Shown: positions 9,165-18,441, numbered from the stretch's first letter. The stretch is 64,000 nt of DNA from JAISGQ01 sp045604965 (GCA_045604965.1 JAZUPB010000025.1:1-64000); one strand, 5' to 3'. Translations and numbers: made by a program. The notes: generated by a model from the sequence alone, not told the origin.

Positions 9165-9752
9165 ATGTGCGAAACTTTTTCGATATTTTCACTTGCCGCC
9201 TCGATCATATTTATTACAGCGGTCCTCATAGTGATAATAATGATACGCAGATTTTCGATGCGAGCTTTCGGAACTCCCAGACTTTCTGAGGCGATAGAGC
9301 AGCAGGAAACTCTTGAGGAGACCACTCCGAAGTCCCTGAGCGGGATGGATTCGGTGTTCCTGCCGAAAATACTGGCAGACTTCCCCGATTTCAATCCGGA
9401 TATTGCAAAGACCAATGTAAAAAACAAGCTTCTCGAAGTGCTCAAAGGTAAGCAGGAGATAAAGATACACGGTGTTGTAATAAATAATTACATCAAAACA
9501 AGCGTGGAAAGAGTCATATATTATCAGGCGGCACTTCAGTACAGAGAGAACGGCAGACTTACCCAGCGCCGCTACTGCCTGCATTATGCTTTCCTGCTCG
9601 ATACTGACAGCGGCGATACAATTGCGGCAAACTGCCCAAACTGCGGCGGAGCTGTCAATAATACCAATCAGAAGGTGTGCGAGTTCTGCGGTTCACGGCT
9701 TGTGAATGTTCTCAGCAACACCTGGGAATTTACTGAAGTATACGAAGGATAA
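9165..9752 (+). CDS. Membrane-anchored zinc-ribbon protein, possibly Tim44-like
   Basis: One membrane segment (about residues 6-28) is followed by a charged linker and a globular domain. A C-terminal zinc ribbon (C157, C160, C172, C175; CPNCGG...CEFCGS) precedes a short WEF tail. This ending resembles bacterial Tim44-like proteins of Firmicutes, but I am not certain of the family. AGGAG at 9152-9156 favours ATG 9165 over ATG 9147. Length is 195 aa. A strong terminator follows. Confidence 0.65.
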   Translation: MCETFSIFSLAASIIFITAVLIVIIMIRRFSMRAFGTPRLSEAIEQQETLEETTPKSLSGMDSVFLPKILADFPDFNPDIAKTNVKNKLLEVLKGKQEIKIHGVVINNYIKTSVERVIYYQAALQYRENGRLTQRRYCLHYAFLLDTDSGDTIAANCPNCGGAVNNTNQKVCEFCGSRLVNVLSNTWEFTEVYEG

Positions 9753-9755
9753 ATA

Positions 9756-9795
9756 AAAAGACAGCCGATGTCTCAGGACATCGGCTTGTCTTTTT
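9756..9795. terminator. Bidirectional terminator
   Basis: The stem GCCGATGTC / GACATCGGC has a TCAG loop and is flanked by AAAAAGACA and TGTCTTTTT. It serves the gene ending at 9752 and the minus-strand uxaC ending at 9830. Confidence 0.9.
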
Positions 9796-9829
9796 GATGG
9801 AGGCGGAGGAAAGATTTTTCAGTCAAAAT

Positions 9830-11224
9830 TTAAAAACAGAAATATGACTTGGCGTTGTTATAGGAGATGTCACGCACAATAGAACCGAGAGTTTCCATAT
9901 CGGCAGGATACATACCTTTTTCGACCCAGTCACCTAGCAGATCGCAAAGAATGCGTCTGAAATACTCGTGACGGGGATAGGAGAGGAAGCTTCTCGAGTC
10001 GGTGAGCATACCCACGAAGCCTGCAAGATAACCGAGGTTAGCAAGGGAGATCATCTGATCGCGCATGCCGGTGATGTGGTCGTTGAACCACCATGCGGAA
10101 CCTTGCTGTATTTTTGCTACGCAGGGGGCGCTCTGGAAACAGCCTATAACAGTGCCGATAACTGCATTGTCGTTGGGGTTGAGACTATAGATGATAGTCT
10201 TGGGCATATTGCTTGAAATTGAGCCGAGGAAACCGGTAAGCTGAGCTGCAGGAGCATAATTGTTTATGCAGTCAAAGCCGGTATCGGGACCAAGCTTCTG
10301 GAACATAGCGGAGTTGTTGTCGCGCAGGCAGCCGTAGTGAAGCTGCATAACCCAACCGCGCTCAAAATATTCGCCTGCACAGAAGACCATAAATGCGGTC
10401 TTGTATTTCTGAACCTGGTCTCTTGAAAGTTCTTTGCCAGACAGTTTTGCGGCGAAGATCTCTTCGAGTTCTTCGTCAGAGCAGGGCTCATACATAACAT
10501 ATTCAAGAGCGTGATCAGAAATGCGGCATCCGTGAGATGCGAAGTGATCCATACGCAGGGAAAGTGCCTTTTTAAGACTTGCAAAGGTAGCGCAGTCTTC
10601 GTCTGTGAGAGCAGAGAGCTGTGCGATATAATCACAGAAATCAGGCTTTTCGATGTTCATCGCCTTGTCGGGACGCCAGGCAGGAAGAACCTGTACGTCA
10701 AAAGTCTCGTCTGCAGCGATAGCTTCGTGCCATTCAAGAGAATCGACAGGATCATCAGTGGTGCAGATGATGTCAACATTGGAAGCCTTTATAATACCGC
10801 GTGCGCCCATATTTTCTTCAGCGAGCTTTGCGGTAGTCAGATTCCAAACTTCTTCAGCGGTTTCGCCGTTGAGAGTGCCGTAATATCCGAAATATCTCTG
10901 CAGTTCGAGATGACTCCAGTGATAGAGGGGATTTCCAACAGCACGGGAAATTGTTTCGGCCCATTTCTGGAACTTCTCTCTGTCGGGAGCATTGCCTGTG
11001 ATATAATACTCGTCAACACCTGCAGAACGCATAAGTCTCCACTTGTAATGGTCGCCGCCAAGCCAGACCTCGGTGATATTCTTGAAGCGTCTGTTTTCAG
11101 CGATTTCACGGGGATTTATATGGCAGTGATAGTCGATTATCGGCATCTTTGCGGCATGCTCGTGGAAAAGCACCTTAGCAGTTTCGGTAGAAAGAAGAAA
11201 ATCCTTGTCCATAAATGCTTTCAT
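9830..11224 (-). CDS. uxaC: Glucuronate/galacturonate isomerase
   Basis: It converts D-galacturonate to D-tagaturonate, and D-glucuronate to D-fructuronate, as the first step of hexuronate breakdown. At 464 aa it matches the family. It has the amidohydrolase-type metal motif DYHCHINP near the N-terminus, CTTDDPVDSL in the middle and the family-typical ending. GGAG lies about 9 bases before the ATG on the minus strand. It is 21 bases downstream of the LacI-type regulator gene, so the two form an operon. UxaB and UxaA, the next two steps, are encoded about 8 kb away. Confidence 0.95.
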   Translation of the reverse strand: MKAFMDKDFLLSTETAKVLFHEHAAKMPIIDYHCHINPREIAENRRFKNITEVWLGGDHYKWRLMRSAGVDEYYITGNAPDREKFQKWAETISRAVGNPLYHWSHLELQRYFGYYGTLNGETAEEVWNLTTAKLAEENMGARGIIKASNVDIICTTDDPVDSLEWHEAIAADETFDVQVLPAWRPDKAMNIEKPDFCDYIAQLSALTDEDCATFASLKKALSLRMDHFASHGCRISDHALEYVMYEPCSDEELEEIFAAKLSGKELSRDQVQKYKTAFMVFCAGEYFERGWVMQLHYGCLRDNNSAMFQKLGPDTGFDCINNYAPAAQLTGFLGSISSNMPKTIIYSLNPNDNAVIGTVIGCFQSAPCVAKIQQGSAWWFNDHITGMRDQMISLANLGYLAGFVGMLTDSRSFLSYPRHEYFRRILCDLLGDWVEKGMYPADMETLGSIVRDISYNNAKSYFCF

Positions 11225-11245
11225 TGTACTGTATTCTCCAATCGA

Positions 11246-12256
11246 TTAAAATGATGTTGAACCGCGTTTTACGATTTCATAGGAAAAGACGGTTCTGGTA
11301 GGAACGTCCTTACCTGCGAGAACATTCATAAGAGATGTTACGCAGTGATTGCAGACAGATTCGAGTTTTGTATCAACAGAAGTGAGCTCAGGCTCACAGT
11401 AGGTTGCAATGCTCAGGTTATTGAATCCTGTTATCTGGAATTCGGATGGGACTTTCAGCCCCATTTTCTTTGCGTATTTAAGAGCTCCGATGGCGAGCTT
11501 GTCGTCAGCGCACACCACAGAGGAAAAGGAGATACCCTTGGCACGCTCAGCACACAGAAAATCGCATATCTCGCCAACCGATTTGTCACGGGAATTGATA
11601 TATTTCATCATTTCCTTGTGTAGGACCTTGTCGGCTTGTTTGAAAGCTTCCTTGAAACCTGCCAGCTTGTTGCGTCCGCTGTAGGAGAAGGAGTTGTATA
11701 AATAAAGTATATCCTCTGTGCCACTCTTTAAAAACAAGCTTGCAACTTTACACATAGCTGTGAAATCGTCGCACAGAGTAGAGTATACATTAGGAGCATC
11801 GAGAGCACCGTTAACGAGCATAACGGGAACTTTCTCGGCTGCATCTCTTATATACTGATTACTGCGGTCATCTTCTTCTATATAGTTTGAACCTACAAGA
11901 ATAACCGCGTCAACGCGCTTTGAAAGAAGGACGTCCATATACTTCTGCTTGGAAGCAAGCTCATAGCCTGTGCAGCAGAGAATTACATCATAACCGTTTT
12001 TTCTGAGATCCTGTTCAATATAGTATACAGCCTCGGCGAGAAAAGGATCGGAGGAGTCGGCGCAGAGAATACCGACAGCATTCATTGTATTGAGACCGAG
12101 ACCTCTGGCAAAAATATTAGGTGAATAGCCGGATTCCTCAATAATTTTCATAACCTTATCCTTTGTGGACTGGCTTACCTTGGTACTGCCGTTTATGACA
12201 CGGGAAACAGTAGCAATTGATACACCGGCTTTTTTTGAGATGTCATAGATCGTCAT
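11246..12256 (-). CDS. LacI-family transcriptional regulator of the galacturonate locus
   Basis: The protein has 336 aa. The N-terminal LacI HTH (TIYDISKKAGVSIATVSRVING) includes the hinge helix region SPNIFARGL. A periplasmic-binding-protein-like sensor domain follows, with VDAVILVGSN and DDFTAM. The effector is not visible; a galacturonate pathway intermediate is likely from context. A near-palindromic operator lies between its own promoter and start codon, which suggests autoregulation. Similar sites precede the GH4 operon and the sugar ABC operon. Confidence 0.92.
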   Translation of the reverse strand: MTIYDISKKAGVSIATVSRVINGSTKVSQSTKDKVMKIIEESGYSPNIFARGLGLNTMNAVGILCADSSDPFLAEAVYYIEQDLRKNGYDVILCCTGYELASKQKYMDVLLSKRVDAVILVGSNYIEEDDRSNQYIRDAAEKVPVMLVNGALDAPNVYSTLCDDFTAMCKVASLFLKSGTEDILYLYNSFSYSGRNKLAGFKEAFKQADKVLHKEMMKYINSRDKSVGEICDFLCAERAKGISFSSVVCADDKLAIGALKYAKKMGLKVPSEFQITGFNNLSIATYCEPELTSVDTKLESVCNHCVTSLMNVLAGKDVPTRTVFSYEIVKRGSTSF

Positions 12257-12274
12257 TTGTTTTCACCTTCTTAA

Positions 12275-12288
12275 TGGGAGCGCTTACA
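12275..12288. promoter_or_regulatory. Candidate LacI operator, lacI-uxaC promoter
   Basis: TGGGAGCGCTTACA resembles the other two sites in the window (12450-12463 and 22840-22853) and lies 13 bases downstream of the minus-strand -10 box. It also resembles a CcpA cre site, so the cognate protein is not certain. Confidence 0.6.
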
Positions 12289-12301
12289 TTTTCTTTACTC
12301 C

Positions 12302-12330
12302 ATAATACAATAACACTAGTGAAAATGCAA
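12302..12330 (-). promoter_or_regulatory. Promoter of lacI-uxaC
   Basis: Read on the minus strand: TTGCAT (12330-12325), 17-base spacer, TATTAT (12307-12302). Confidence 0.7.
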
Positions 12331-12412
12331 GAGGGAATTTTATTATAAATACAAACAAATTGTTAATTTATAGGCTATACACCCCAAAATTAGCGAAAAA
12401 ATAGAGAAACTA

Positions 12413-12441
12413 TTGACTTAAACGTGCAAAAATTGTAAAAT
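12413..12441 (+). promoter_or_regulatory. Promoter of the GH4-AEC-esterase operon
   Basis: TTGACT and TAAAAT are separated by exactly 17 bases. The operator begins 8 bases after the -10 box. Confidence 0.75.
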
Positions 12442-12449
12442 CAAAAATG

Positions 12450-12463
12450 TGTAAGGGGTTACA
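12450..12463. promoter_or_regulatory. Candidate LacI operator, GH4 operon
   Basis: TGTAAGGGGTTACA has perfect 5-bp arms around GGGG. It covers the expected transcription start, a position suited to repression. Confidence 0.65.
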
Positions 12464-12492
12464 AATTACACGCTTGGGAGATGGAAAAACAT

Positions 12493-13902
12493 ATGAAAAA
12501 GCAAATAAAAATAGCGTATATTGGCGGCGGATCAAAACTGTGGGCACGTTCGCTCATGAGTGACCTTGCCCTTGCGGAAGGTCTCAGCGGAGAGGTTGCT
12601 CTTTACGATATAGATTACGATGCCGCAGAGAGCAACCGTAAGATAGGCGACAGAATAAGCAATGACGAACGATCAAAAAGTTTCTGGAAATACACTAATC
12701 ACAGGGAAATCGATACAGCATTGGAAGATGCCGATTTTGTAGTGATCTCAATATTGCCTGCCACCTTTGCGGAAATGAGCTGTGATGTTCATCTTCCTGA
12801 AAAGTACGGCATATACCAGTCGGTGGGAGATACGGCAGGTCCCGGCGGAGTGCTTCGCGCAATGCGAACTCTTCCGACCTATTATGAATTTGCAAAGAAG
12901 ATACGCGAAATATGCCCCGATGCATGGGTTATCAACTTTACAAATCCTATGAGTGCCTGCGTAAAGGCGCTCTACGATGAATTCCCGGAGATAAAAGCCT
13001 TCGGCTGCTGTCACGAGGTATTCCATACCCAGGATTTCCTGTGTCTCGTGGCAGAAAAGGAGCTTGAGACAGAGCGTCCCCGAAGGCAGGATATATTTAC
13101 AGATGTGTGCGGTGTAAATCATTTCACCTGGATAACCAAAGCGACATACGAAGACCACGATCTGCTGGCACTTCTGCCTTCGTTTATGAATAAATATTTT
13201 GAAGAAGGCTATGCAAGCGCTTTGGGTAAGGATCGCTTTGCATTCCGCGATGAAGGGGATTATTTCACAGGCTCGAACAAGGTAAAAATGGATATGTACC
13301 GCCGATTTGGGATTCTCGGTGCGGCCGGTGACAGACATCTTGCAGAATTTATGGACGGCACAGATTATCTGAAAGACCCCGATACAGTAAGAGACTGGGG
13401 CTTTTCACTGACCCCCGTAAGCTTCAGGATCGAAGATCAGAACAAAAAAATAGAAGATGCCATGGCAATGGCAGAAGGCTCGATGGAAATAAATATTGCA
13501 CCGTCGGGAGAAGAAGCTGTAGACCTTATAAAGGCTCTGTGCGGATTCGGAACAGTTATCTCAAACGTAAACCTGCCGAATAGGGGACAGTCACGGGTAC
13601 TGCCCGAAGGCTCGATAGTCGAAAGCAACTGCCTGTTCACCGCAGATTCTCTTTCTCCTGTTGTTTCTGCAGATCCCACCGATGGAGCTTACAAGCTTAT
13701 CAGACGAGCAAGCGATAATATCGATAACCTCTGTCGTGGTATAAGAGAAAAGGATATGGAGCTTATATTCAGAACATTCTGTGCACAGGGGCTCTGCAAA
13801 TCTCTCAGCGAAAATGACGCCCGTGCGCTTTTCAGAGAAATGATAGATGGTACAAGGGAATACCTGGTCGATTACTTTGGAGAAGAAAGGCTGGCGTTCT
13901 GA
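12493..13902 (+). CDS. GH4 NAD-dependent glycosidase, probable alpha-galacturonidase
   Basis: GH4 enzymes use NAD and a divalent metal to cleave glycosides by a redox-elimination mechanism. The N-terminal Rossmann motif is IAYIGGGSKLW. NPMSACVKAL and CCHEVF follow, with the metal-binding Cys-His, then GVNHFTW with the second His. The CHEV signature is, as I recall, that of the alpha-galacturonidase subgroup (B. subtilis LplD), which fits this locus. Of two in-frame ATGs, 12481 directly abuts GGGAG, so 12493 (469 aa) is preferred. It heads an operon with an AEC permease and an esterase, behind a LacI-type operator. Confidence 0.85.
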   Translation: MKKQIKIAYIGGGSKLWARSLMSDLALAEGLSGEVALYDIDYDAAESNRKIGDRISNDERSKSFWKYTNHREIDTALEDADFVVISILPATFAEMSCDVHLPEKYGIYQSVGDTAGPGGVLRAMRTLPTYYEFAKKIREICPDAWVINFTNPMSACVKALYDEFPEIKAFGCCHEVFHTQDFLCLVAEKELETERPRRQDIFTDVCGVNHFTWITKATYEDHDLLALLPSFMNKYFEEGYASALGKDRFAFRDEGDYFTGSNKVKMDMYRRFGILGAAGDRHLAEFMDGTDYLKDPDTVRDWGFSLTPVSFRIEDQNKKIEDAMAMAEGSMEINIAPSGEEAVDLIKALCGFGTVISNVNLPNRGQSRVLPEGSIVESNCLFTADSLSPVVSADPTDGAYKLIRRASDNIDNLCRGIREKDMELIFRTFCAQGLCKSLSENDARALFREMIDGTREYLVDYFGEERLAF

Positions 13903-13904
13903 GA

Positions 13905-14897
13905 ATGGATGCTTTTATATTTGCCGCCAATGCGGTAGTCCCAATACTTCTGATGGTTGTGCTGGGTTATTTCCTGAAACGAATCAATTTTTGCTCCGAA
14001 AGCTTTGCAAAAGCACTCAATAAGCTGTGTTTTCGTGTTTTTCTGCCTGTGATGCTCGCCTACAACCTGTATTCGGGAGGCGGAGTCAAGGCTTCCGATC
14101 TTGAAATTGTGGGATTTGTTTTCGGCGCCTGTATTATTATGTTCGCACTGGGACTGCTGATAGTCACCGTGTTTATAAAGGATCCCGCAAAAAAAGGCGT
14201 AGTACTGCAGTGTGCGTTCCGTTCAAATTTCGCAATAATCGGTCTGCCGCTGGCGCAGAGCATAGCGGGCGACGAAGGCGCACGTCTTGCGGCAGTTGCA
14301 TCGGCAGTTTCTATTCCTATATTCAATGTTTTTGCAGTGATTTCTCTGAGCGTATTTAGAAAAAAGGACGACGGAGGAAAAAGGGTAAGTGCAGGAGAAA
14401 TAATAAAGGGAATAATAGCAAACCCGCTTATTATCGGAATAGCCTGTGGATTAGTGATAATAGGTGCAGAAGCGCTTATTCGCTCCTTTGGTGCTGATTT
14501 CAGATTAAGTGAAATCACTCCTGTATATTCCGTTATGAAATCGCTTGCCGCAGTTACAACCCCCACAGCACTGATAGCACTGGGAGCCCAGTTTGAATTC
14601 AAAGCGGCTAAGCGGCTGTTTGCACCGATTACAGTGGGTACAGTTTCAAGGCTTATTGTTATGCCGTCGCTGGTAATGGGAGCGGCGTATTTGTTCTTTC
14701 CAAGCTTCACTGCGGCACATTTTGCTATGCTGCTTGCCCTCTCGGGATCGCCTGTCGCGCTTTCAAGTGCGATTATGGCAGGAGAAATGAATGCCGACAG
14801 CGAGCTTGCAGGACAGCTTGTAATATGGACGACCCTGTTCTCGATGCTTACGGTATTTGGCTTTGTAACCGCTTTCCGTGCAATCGGAATTTTTTGA
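13905..14897 (+). CDS. AEC-family membrane transporter
   Basis: This 330-aa protein has about ten hydrophobic helices in two halves, opening FAANAVVPILLMVVLGYFLK as in auxin efflux carrier/malate permease-like proteins. The family moves organic anions by facilitated or ion-coupled transport. In this operon a uronate or aldonate is a reasonable guess, but the sequence does not show the substrate. The start lies 2 bases after the GH4 stop, so the two are translationally coupled. The esterase gene follows 12 bases downstream. Confidence 0.85.
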   Translation: MDAFIFAANAVVPILLMVVLGYFLKRINFCSESFAKALNKLCFRVFLPVMLAYNLYSGGGVKASDLEIVGFVFGACIIMFALGLLIVTVFIKDPAKKGVVLQCAFRSNFAIIGLPLAQSIAGDEGARLAAVASAVSIPIFNVFAVISLSVFRKKDDGGKRVSAGEIIKGIIANPLIIGIACGLVIIGAEALIRSFGADFRLSEITPVYSVMKSLAAVTTPTALIALGAQFEFKAAKRLFAPITVGTVSRLIVMPSLVMGAAYLFFPSFTAAHFAMLLALSGSPVALSSAIMAGEMNADSELAGQLVIWTTLFSMLTVFGFVTAFRAIGIF

Positions 14898-14909
14898 TGA
14901 GGTGATTCT

Positions 14910-15743
14910 ATGATATTGAAAACAGTTGATCTGTATGAATATTTCGGACTGAAAAAGAATGAATACACCGACGGTGTGCTGACCTGCTATATACAGGAGT
15001 GCACCGATGCGGTAAATACAGAGCGCCGCTTTCCGTCTGTGGTGATATTCCCGGGCGGAGCATACAGATATCTTTCCCCCAGAGAAGCAGAGCCTCTTGC
15101 AATGCGTTATTACGCAGTAGGATTCTCAGGGTTTGTGCTTTCCTATTCCATTGCGCCGCTTTCATTTCCTACAGCATTAAGGGAAGCCGCAATGGCGATA
15201 CGGTATTTAAGGGAAAATGCAGATGAGCTCTCCCTTGCCCCTAATAAGATTGCGGCACTCGGCTGTTCTGCAGGAGGACATCTTCTGGGAACACTTTCCA
15301 CGCTTTACAACAGCGAATTTGTCCCGGAAAGCCTGCACAGCGCACGGCCCGATGCATCGATATACTGTTACCCTGTAGTTACCACCGGAGAAAAGTCCAA
15401 TATTGAAAGCGTATATAATATAAGCGGAGGAAACGAACAGATAGCCAGTATGCTGTCTGTTGAGAAGCTTGTTCACAAGGACTGCCCGATGGCGTTTATA
15501 TGGCATACATATGAAGATACCAGTGTACCTGTAAAAAACAGCCTGCTTCTGGCAGGAGCCTATGAGGACGCAGGAGTGCCCTTTGAAATGCACATTTTCA
15601 GCCAGGGCGGTCACGGGATGAGTACTTGTGACGAGGTTTCCAACAGATCCGACAACGTTCCGAAATGCAGTACCCTTACGCCGAAATGGATAGAGCTGAG
15701 CATAAAATGGCTTGCCGATAACGGAATAAAAATCGAAGACTGA
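14910..15743 (+). CDS. Cytoplasmic alpha/beta-hydrolase esterase (acetyl-xylan-esterase-like)
   Basis: This 277-aa alpha/beta hydrolase has an oxyanion motif VVIFPGGAYRYLSPRE, nucleophile GCSAGGH, a late acid in EDTSVPVKNSLLL and His in GGHGMS. No signal peptide is present. Members of this group deacetylate plant polysaccharide fragments. As the third gene of the GH4 operon it may remove acetyl groups from imported pectic oligosaccharides (inference). GAGGTGA lies 7 bases before the ATG. Confidence 0.8.
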   Translation: MILKTVDLYEYFGLKKNEYTDGVLTCYIQECTDAVNTERRFPSVVIFPGGAYRYLSPREAEPLAMRYYAVGFSGFVLSYSIAPLSFPTALREAAMAIRYLRENADELSLAPNKIAALGCSAGGHLLGTLSTLYNSEFVPESLHSARPDASIYCYPVVTTGEKSNIESVYNISGGNEQIASMLSVEKLVHKDCPMAFIWHTYEDTSVPVKNSLLLAGAYEDAGVPFEMHIFSQGGHGMSTCDEVSNRSDNVPKCSTLTPKWIELSIKWLADNGIKIED

Positions 15744-15744
15744 A

Positions 15745-15777
15745 ATAAAAAAGCCGCGCGATAAAATCGCGCGGCTT
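15745..15777 (-). terminator. Terminator of the araC-eda-kdgK operon
   Basis: The 12-bp stem AAGCCGCGCGAT / ATCGCGCGGCTT is followed by TTTTT on the minus strand. On the plus strand no T-run follows, so it mainly serves kdgK. Confidence 0.85.
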
Positions 15778-15793
15778 AAGTTATATATAAGAT

Positions 15794-16822
15794 TTATCTC
15801 TGAACACGACCGGAAGCATTACCGCCTGCAAGCTTCTCAACTTCGGAAACAGATACGAAGTTGTAGTCACCCTCTATGGAGTGCTTGAGAGCAGAAGCTG
15901 CAACTGCATACTCAACAGCGTCCTGAGTGGACTTGCCGGAGAGCAGGCTGTAGATAAGGCCGCCGCCGAAGCTGTCGCCGCCGCCTACACGGTCGATGAT
16001 GTGGAGCTTGTACTTCTTGGAGAAGCAGTACTCATCGGAAGCAACATCGAAAAGCATAGCGCTCCAGTTGTTGTCGAAAGCAGAGATGCTCTCACGGAGA
16101 GTGATAGCGACCTTCTCGAAACCGAACTTGTCGGCCAGCTGACGGGCAACGCTCTTGTAGCCCTCGAAGTCCAGCTTACCGGAGTTGATGTCGGTGTTTT
16201 CAGCCTCGATACCGAATACGTCCTTAGCGTCTTCCTCGTTGGAAATGCAGACGTCAACATACTGGCAGAGATTTGTCATAGCTTCTCTTGCTTCTGCACG
16301 GGTCCAGAGCTTGCCTCTGTAGTTAAGGTCGCAGGAGATCTTTACGCCCTTAGCCTTAGCAGCCTTGCAGGCATCCTCACAGATAGCAACCATATTGGGG
16401 CAGAGAGCCGGAGTAATACCGGTGAAATGGAACCAGTCAACGCCTTCGAAAATTGCGTCCCAGTCAAAATCAGCTCTTGCAGCCTCAGAAATAGCAGAGT
16501 GAGCGCGGTCATAGATGCAGACGCTGCCTCTCTGGGAAGCGCCCTTCTCAAGGTAATAAATACCAACTCTGTCGCCGCCACGTACGATCTTGCCGGTGCC
16601 GACACCGTACTTACGCAGAGAATTTACGGCCATCTGACCGATGGAATGCTCGGGGAGCTTTGTGACGAAATCTACGTCGATACCGTAGTTAGCGAGAGAA
16701 ACAGCAACGTTAGCCTCACCGCCGCCGAAGGTAGCCTCAAAGCTGTCTGCCTGAACGAAGCGCAGATAATCATAGGGCTGCAGACGCAGCATCAATTCAC
16801 CGAATGTAACAACTTTACTCAT
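15794..16822 (-). CDS. kdgK: 2-keto-3-deoxygluconate kinase
   Basis: This PfkB-family sugar kinase (342 aa) phosphorylates KDG to KDPG. The N-terminal motif GGGEANVAVSLANYG and the C-terminal DRVGGGDSFGGG, with the catalytic Asp, are intact. The middle position of the usual GAGD reads G, as in many KdgK. Its start codon overlaps the eda stop codon by one base (TAATG), so translation is coupled. Together with Eda it completes the route to pyruvate and glyceraldehyde 3-phosphate. Confidence 0.93.
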   Translation of the reverse strand: MSKVVTFGELMLRLQPYDYLRFVQADSFEATFGGGEANVAVSLANYGIDVDFVTKLPEHSIGQMAVNSLRKYGVGTGKIVRGGDRVGIYYLEKGASQRGSVCIYDRAHSAISEAARADFDWDAIFEGVDWFHFTGITPALCPNMVAICEDACKAAKAKGVKISCDLNYRGKLWTRAEAREAMTNLCQYVDVCISNEEDAKDVFGIEAENTDINSGKLDFEGYKSVARQLADKFGFEKVAITLRESISAFDNNWSAMLFDVASDEYCFSKKYKLHIIDRVGGGDSFGGGLIYSLLSGKSTQDAVEYAVAASALKHSIEGDYNFVSVSEVEKLAGGNASGRVQR

Positions 16823-17463
16823 TATGCTCTTGCCTCCTTGATAATTTCAACACTCTTTTTGCAAAGCTCGGTAATTTCATCCCACTTGCCGTTCTCGATA
16901 AGATCAGCAGTGACCATATAGCTGCCGCCGCAGGCTGCGATAACAGGGCAGGATGCGTATGCAGCGAGATTCTTAAGGCCGATGCCGCCGGTGGGCATTA
17001 CCTTGAACATAGGGAAGGGAGCTGCCATAGCCTTGATCTTGTCAAGACCGCCGGACTGCTCTGCAGGGAAGAATTTAAGCACCTCAAGACCGAGTTTGAA
17101 GGCTGCGTGGTAGTCGGTGGGAGTGGTGCAGCCGGGGAAGATGGTGACACCCTTTTCCTGACAATACTTTACGATATCAACGTCAAGACCGGGGGTGACG
17201 ATAAAGGTTGCTCCTGCAGCAACAGCTTCATCAACCTGAGCAGTAGTCATTACAGTACCTGCGCCGACCATCATTTCGGGATAGGTTTCCTTCATAATGC
17301 GAATAGCGGTTGCAGCGCCTGCCGCACGGAATGTGACTTCAGCAACAGGTACGCCGCCCTCGATGAGAGCCTTGGCAAGGGGAGCTGCGTCACGCTCGGG
17401 ATTAGTCAGCTTGATAACAGGAACAATACCGATCTCACTGACCTTCTTCTGTAATTCGTTCAT
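16822..17463 (-). CDS. eda: KHG/KDPG aldolase
   Basis: It splits KDPG into pyruvate and glyceraldehyde 3-phosphate. At 213 aa it is the usual length. The Schiff-base lysine lies in LEVLKFFPAE, the catalytic Glu in AEVTFRAAGA, and the binding loops FIVTPG and GGIGLKNL are present. A strong AGGAGG precedes the ATG on the minus strand. It lies 41 bases downstream of the AraC regulator gene and overlaps kdgK. Confidence 0.95.
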   Translation of the reverse strand: MNELQKKVSEIGIVPVIKLTNPERDAAPLAKALIEGGVPVAEVTFRAAGAATAIRIMKETYPEMMVGAGTVMTTAQVDEAVAAGATFIVTPGLDVDIVKYCQEKGVTIFPGCTTPTDYHAAFKLGLEVLKFFPAEQSGGLDKIKAMAAPFPMFKVMPTGGIGLKNLAAYASCPVIAACGGSYMVTADLIENGKWDEITELCKKSVEIIKEARA

Positions 17464-17504
17464 TGGTTATTCCTCCTGTGGGCGTATCGCCCTTATTTCA
17501 TAAT

Positions 17505-18392
17505 TTATTGCTCAGGCACAAGCCCAAGCTGTCCCACGGAAACAGCAAACTCACGGGGAGTGATGCCGTATTCCGATTTAAAGGCACGGTAAAAACCTGT
17601 ATAGTCGCCGAATCCGCACTCTGAGCTCACCTTGTTGGGCTTCTGCCCCTGAGAGAGCAGCTGACGAGCTATCTGCAGGCGTTTTTTCTGGATATATCTA
17701 TAAACGCTCGTGCCGATATGTCTGTTGAATTCGTGACTTAAATGATATTTGCTGACGAAAAATCTTTCTGCAAGACTGTCGAGAGAAAGTGGTTCACCGT
17801 AGTGGAGATTTACATAGCTGATAACGTCGGTGACAACACGGCTCGAATAAGTGATGTCGTCACGCTGAGTGCCGCCCTGCGCAGCTATGCGGTTAACCAG
17901 CACCATAAGGTGGGTGAGCATAGAGCTTTGCATAAGATCAACGCCATAGCCGGAAGCCTCGGTTTCGGTGAGGATCTCCTCCATAAGAGAGCGCACCGCG
18001 CTGCGCTGACCGGACTGAAGATGCAGGAGATTGCTGTAGTCCGGGCTGCCTATATTAAAGCACTGTGCAAGATTCGTGTCATCGGTGGAAAGCTGCTCGA
18101 GGAGCTTTGGATCTATCCAGAGAACGTACCTTTCATAAGGTGCCATATCGGGCTTGATATATACCTGATGCAGTTCTCTCGGGCTGATTATCATCATATC
18201 GCCGGGCATAACTCGGTAGGTGCGTCCCTCAATGGCATATGTAACATCGCCGGACACGAGAAAATAGACCTCGTAGAAATCGTGATGATGAAGCTCAACG
18301 TCCTTTAAATAGGTATCGCGTTTATGAGCGATCTCATAATCCGAACGGTACATCACCTGACGCGGATCGTAGGATTGTATCTTTCCGCTCAT
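17505..18392 (-). CDS. AraC-family regulator with cupin sensor domain
   Basis: The protein has 295 aa. An N-terminal cupin (HHHDFYEVYFLVSGDV...MPGDMMIISPRELHQV) binds a small ligand. A C-terminal double HTH contains LSLDSLAERFFVSKYHLSHEF and the family-signature GFGDYTGFYRAFKSEYGITP. ATG 18392 is 9 bases after AGGAGG, whereas ATG 18401 abuts it. The gene lies upstream of eda and kdgK on the same strand and divergent from uxaB. It probably controls that divergent region and responds to a pathway intermediate (inference). Confidence 0.88.
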   Translation of the reverse strand: MSGKIQSYDPRQVMYRSDYEIAHKRDTYLKDVELHHHDFYEVYFLVSGDVTYAIEGRTYRVMPGDMMIISPRELHQVYIKPDMAPYERYVLWIDPKLLEQLSTDDTNLAQCFNIGSPDYSNLLHLQSGQRSAVRSLMEEILTETEASGYGVDLMQSSMLTHLMVLVNRIAAQGGTQRDDITYSSRVVTDVISYVNLHYGEPLSLDSLAERFFVSKYHLSHEFNRHIGTSVYRYIQKKRLQIARQLLSQGQKPNKVSSECGFGDYTGFYRAFKSEYGITPREFAVSVGQLGLVPEQ

Positions 18393-18412
18393 TTGCATCA
18401 TCCTCCTTTTCT

Positions 18413-18441
18413 ATCCTATAACATAAACTGTGATATGTCAA
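18413..18441 (-). promoter_or_regulatory. Promoter of araC-eda-kdgK
   Basis: On the minus strand TTGACA (18441-18436), a 17-base spacer and TAGGAT (18418-18413). Confidence 0.6.

Noticed and set aside
15881..16921. A 346-codon plus-strand open frame over kdgK and the 3' end of eda
   Set aside because: The minus-strand kdgK and eda are certain from motifs and spacing; the plus frame has no family features.
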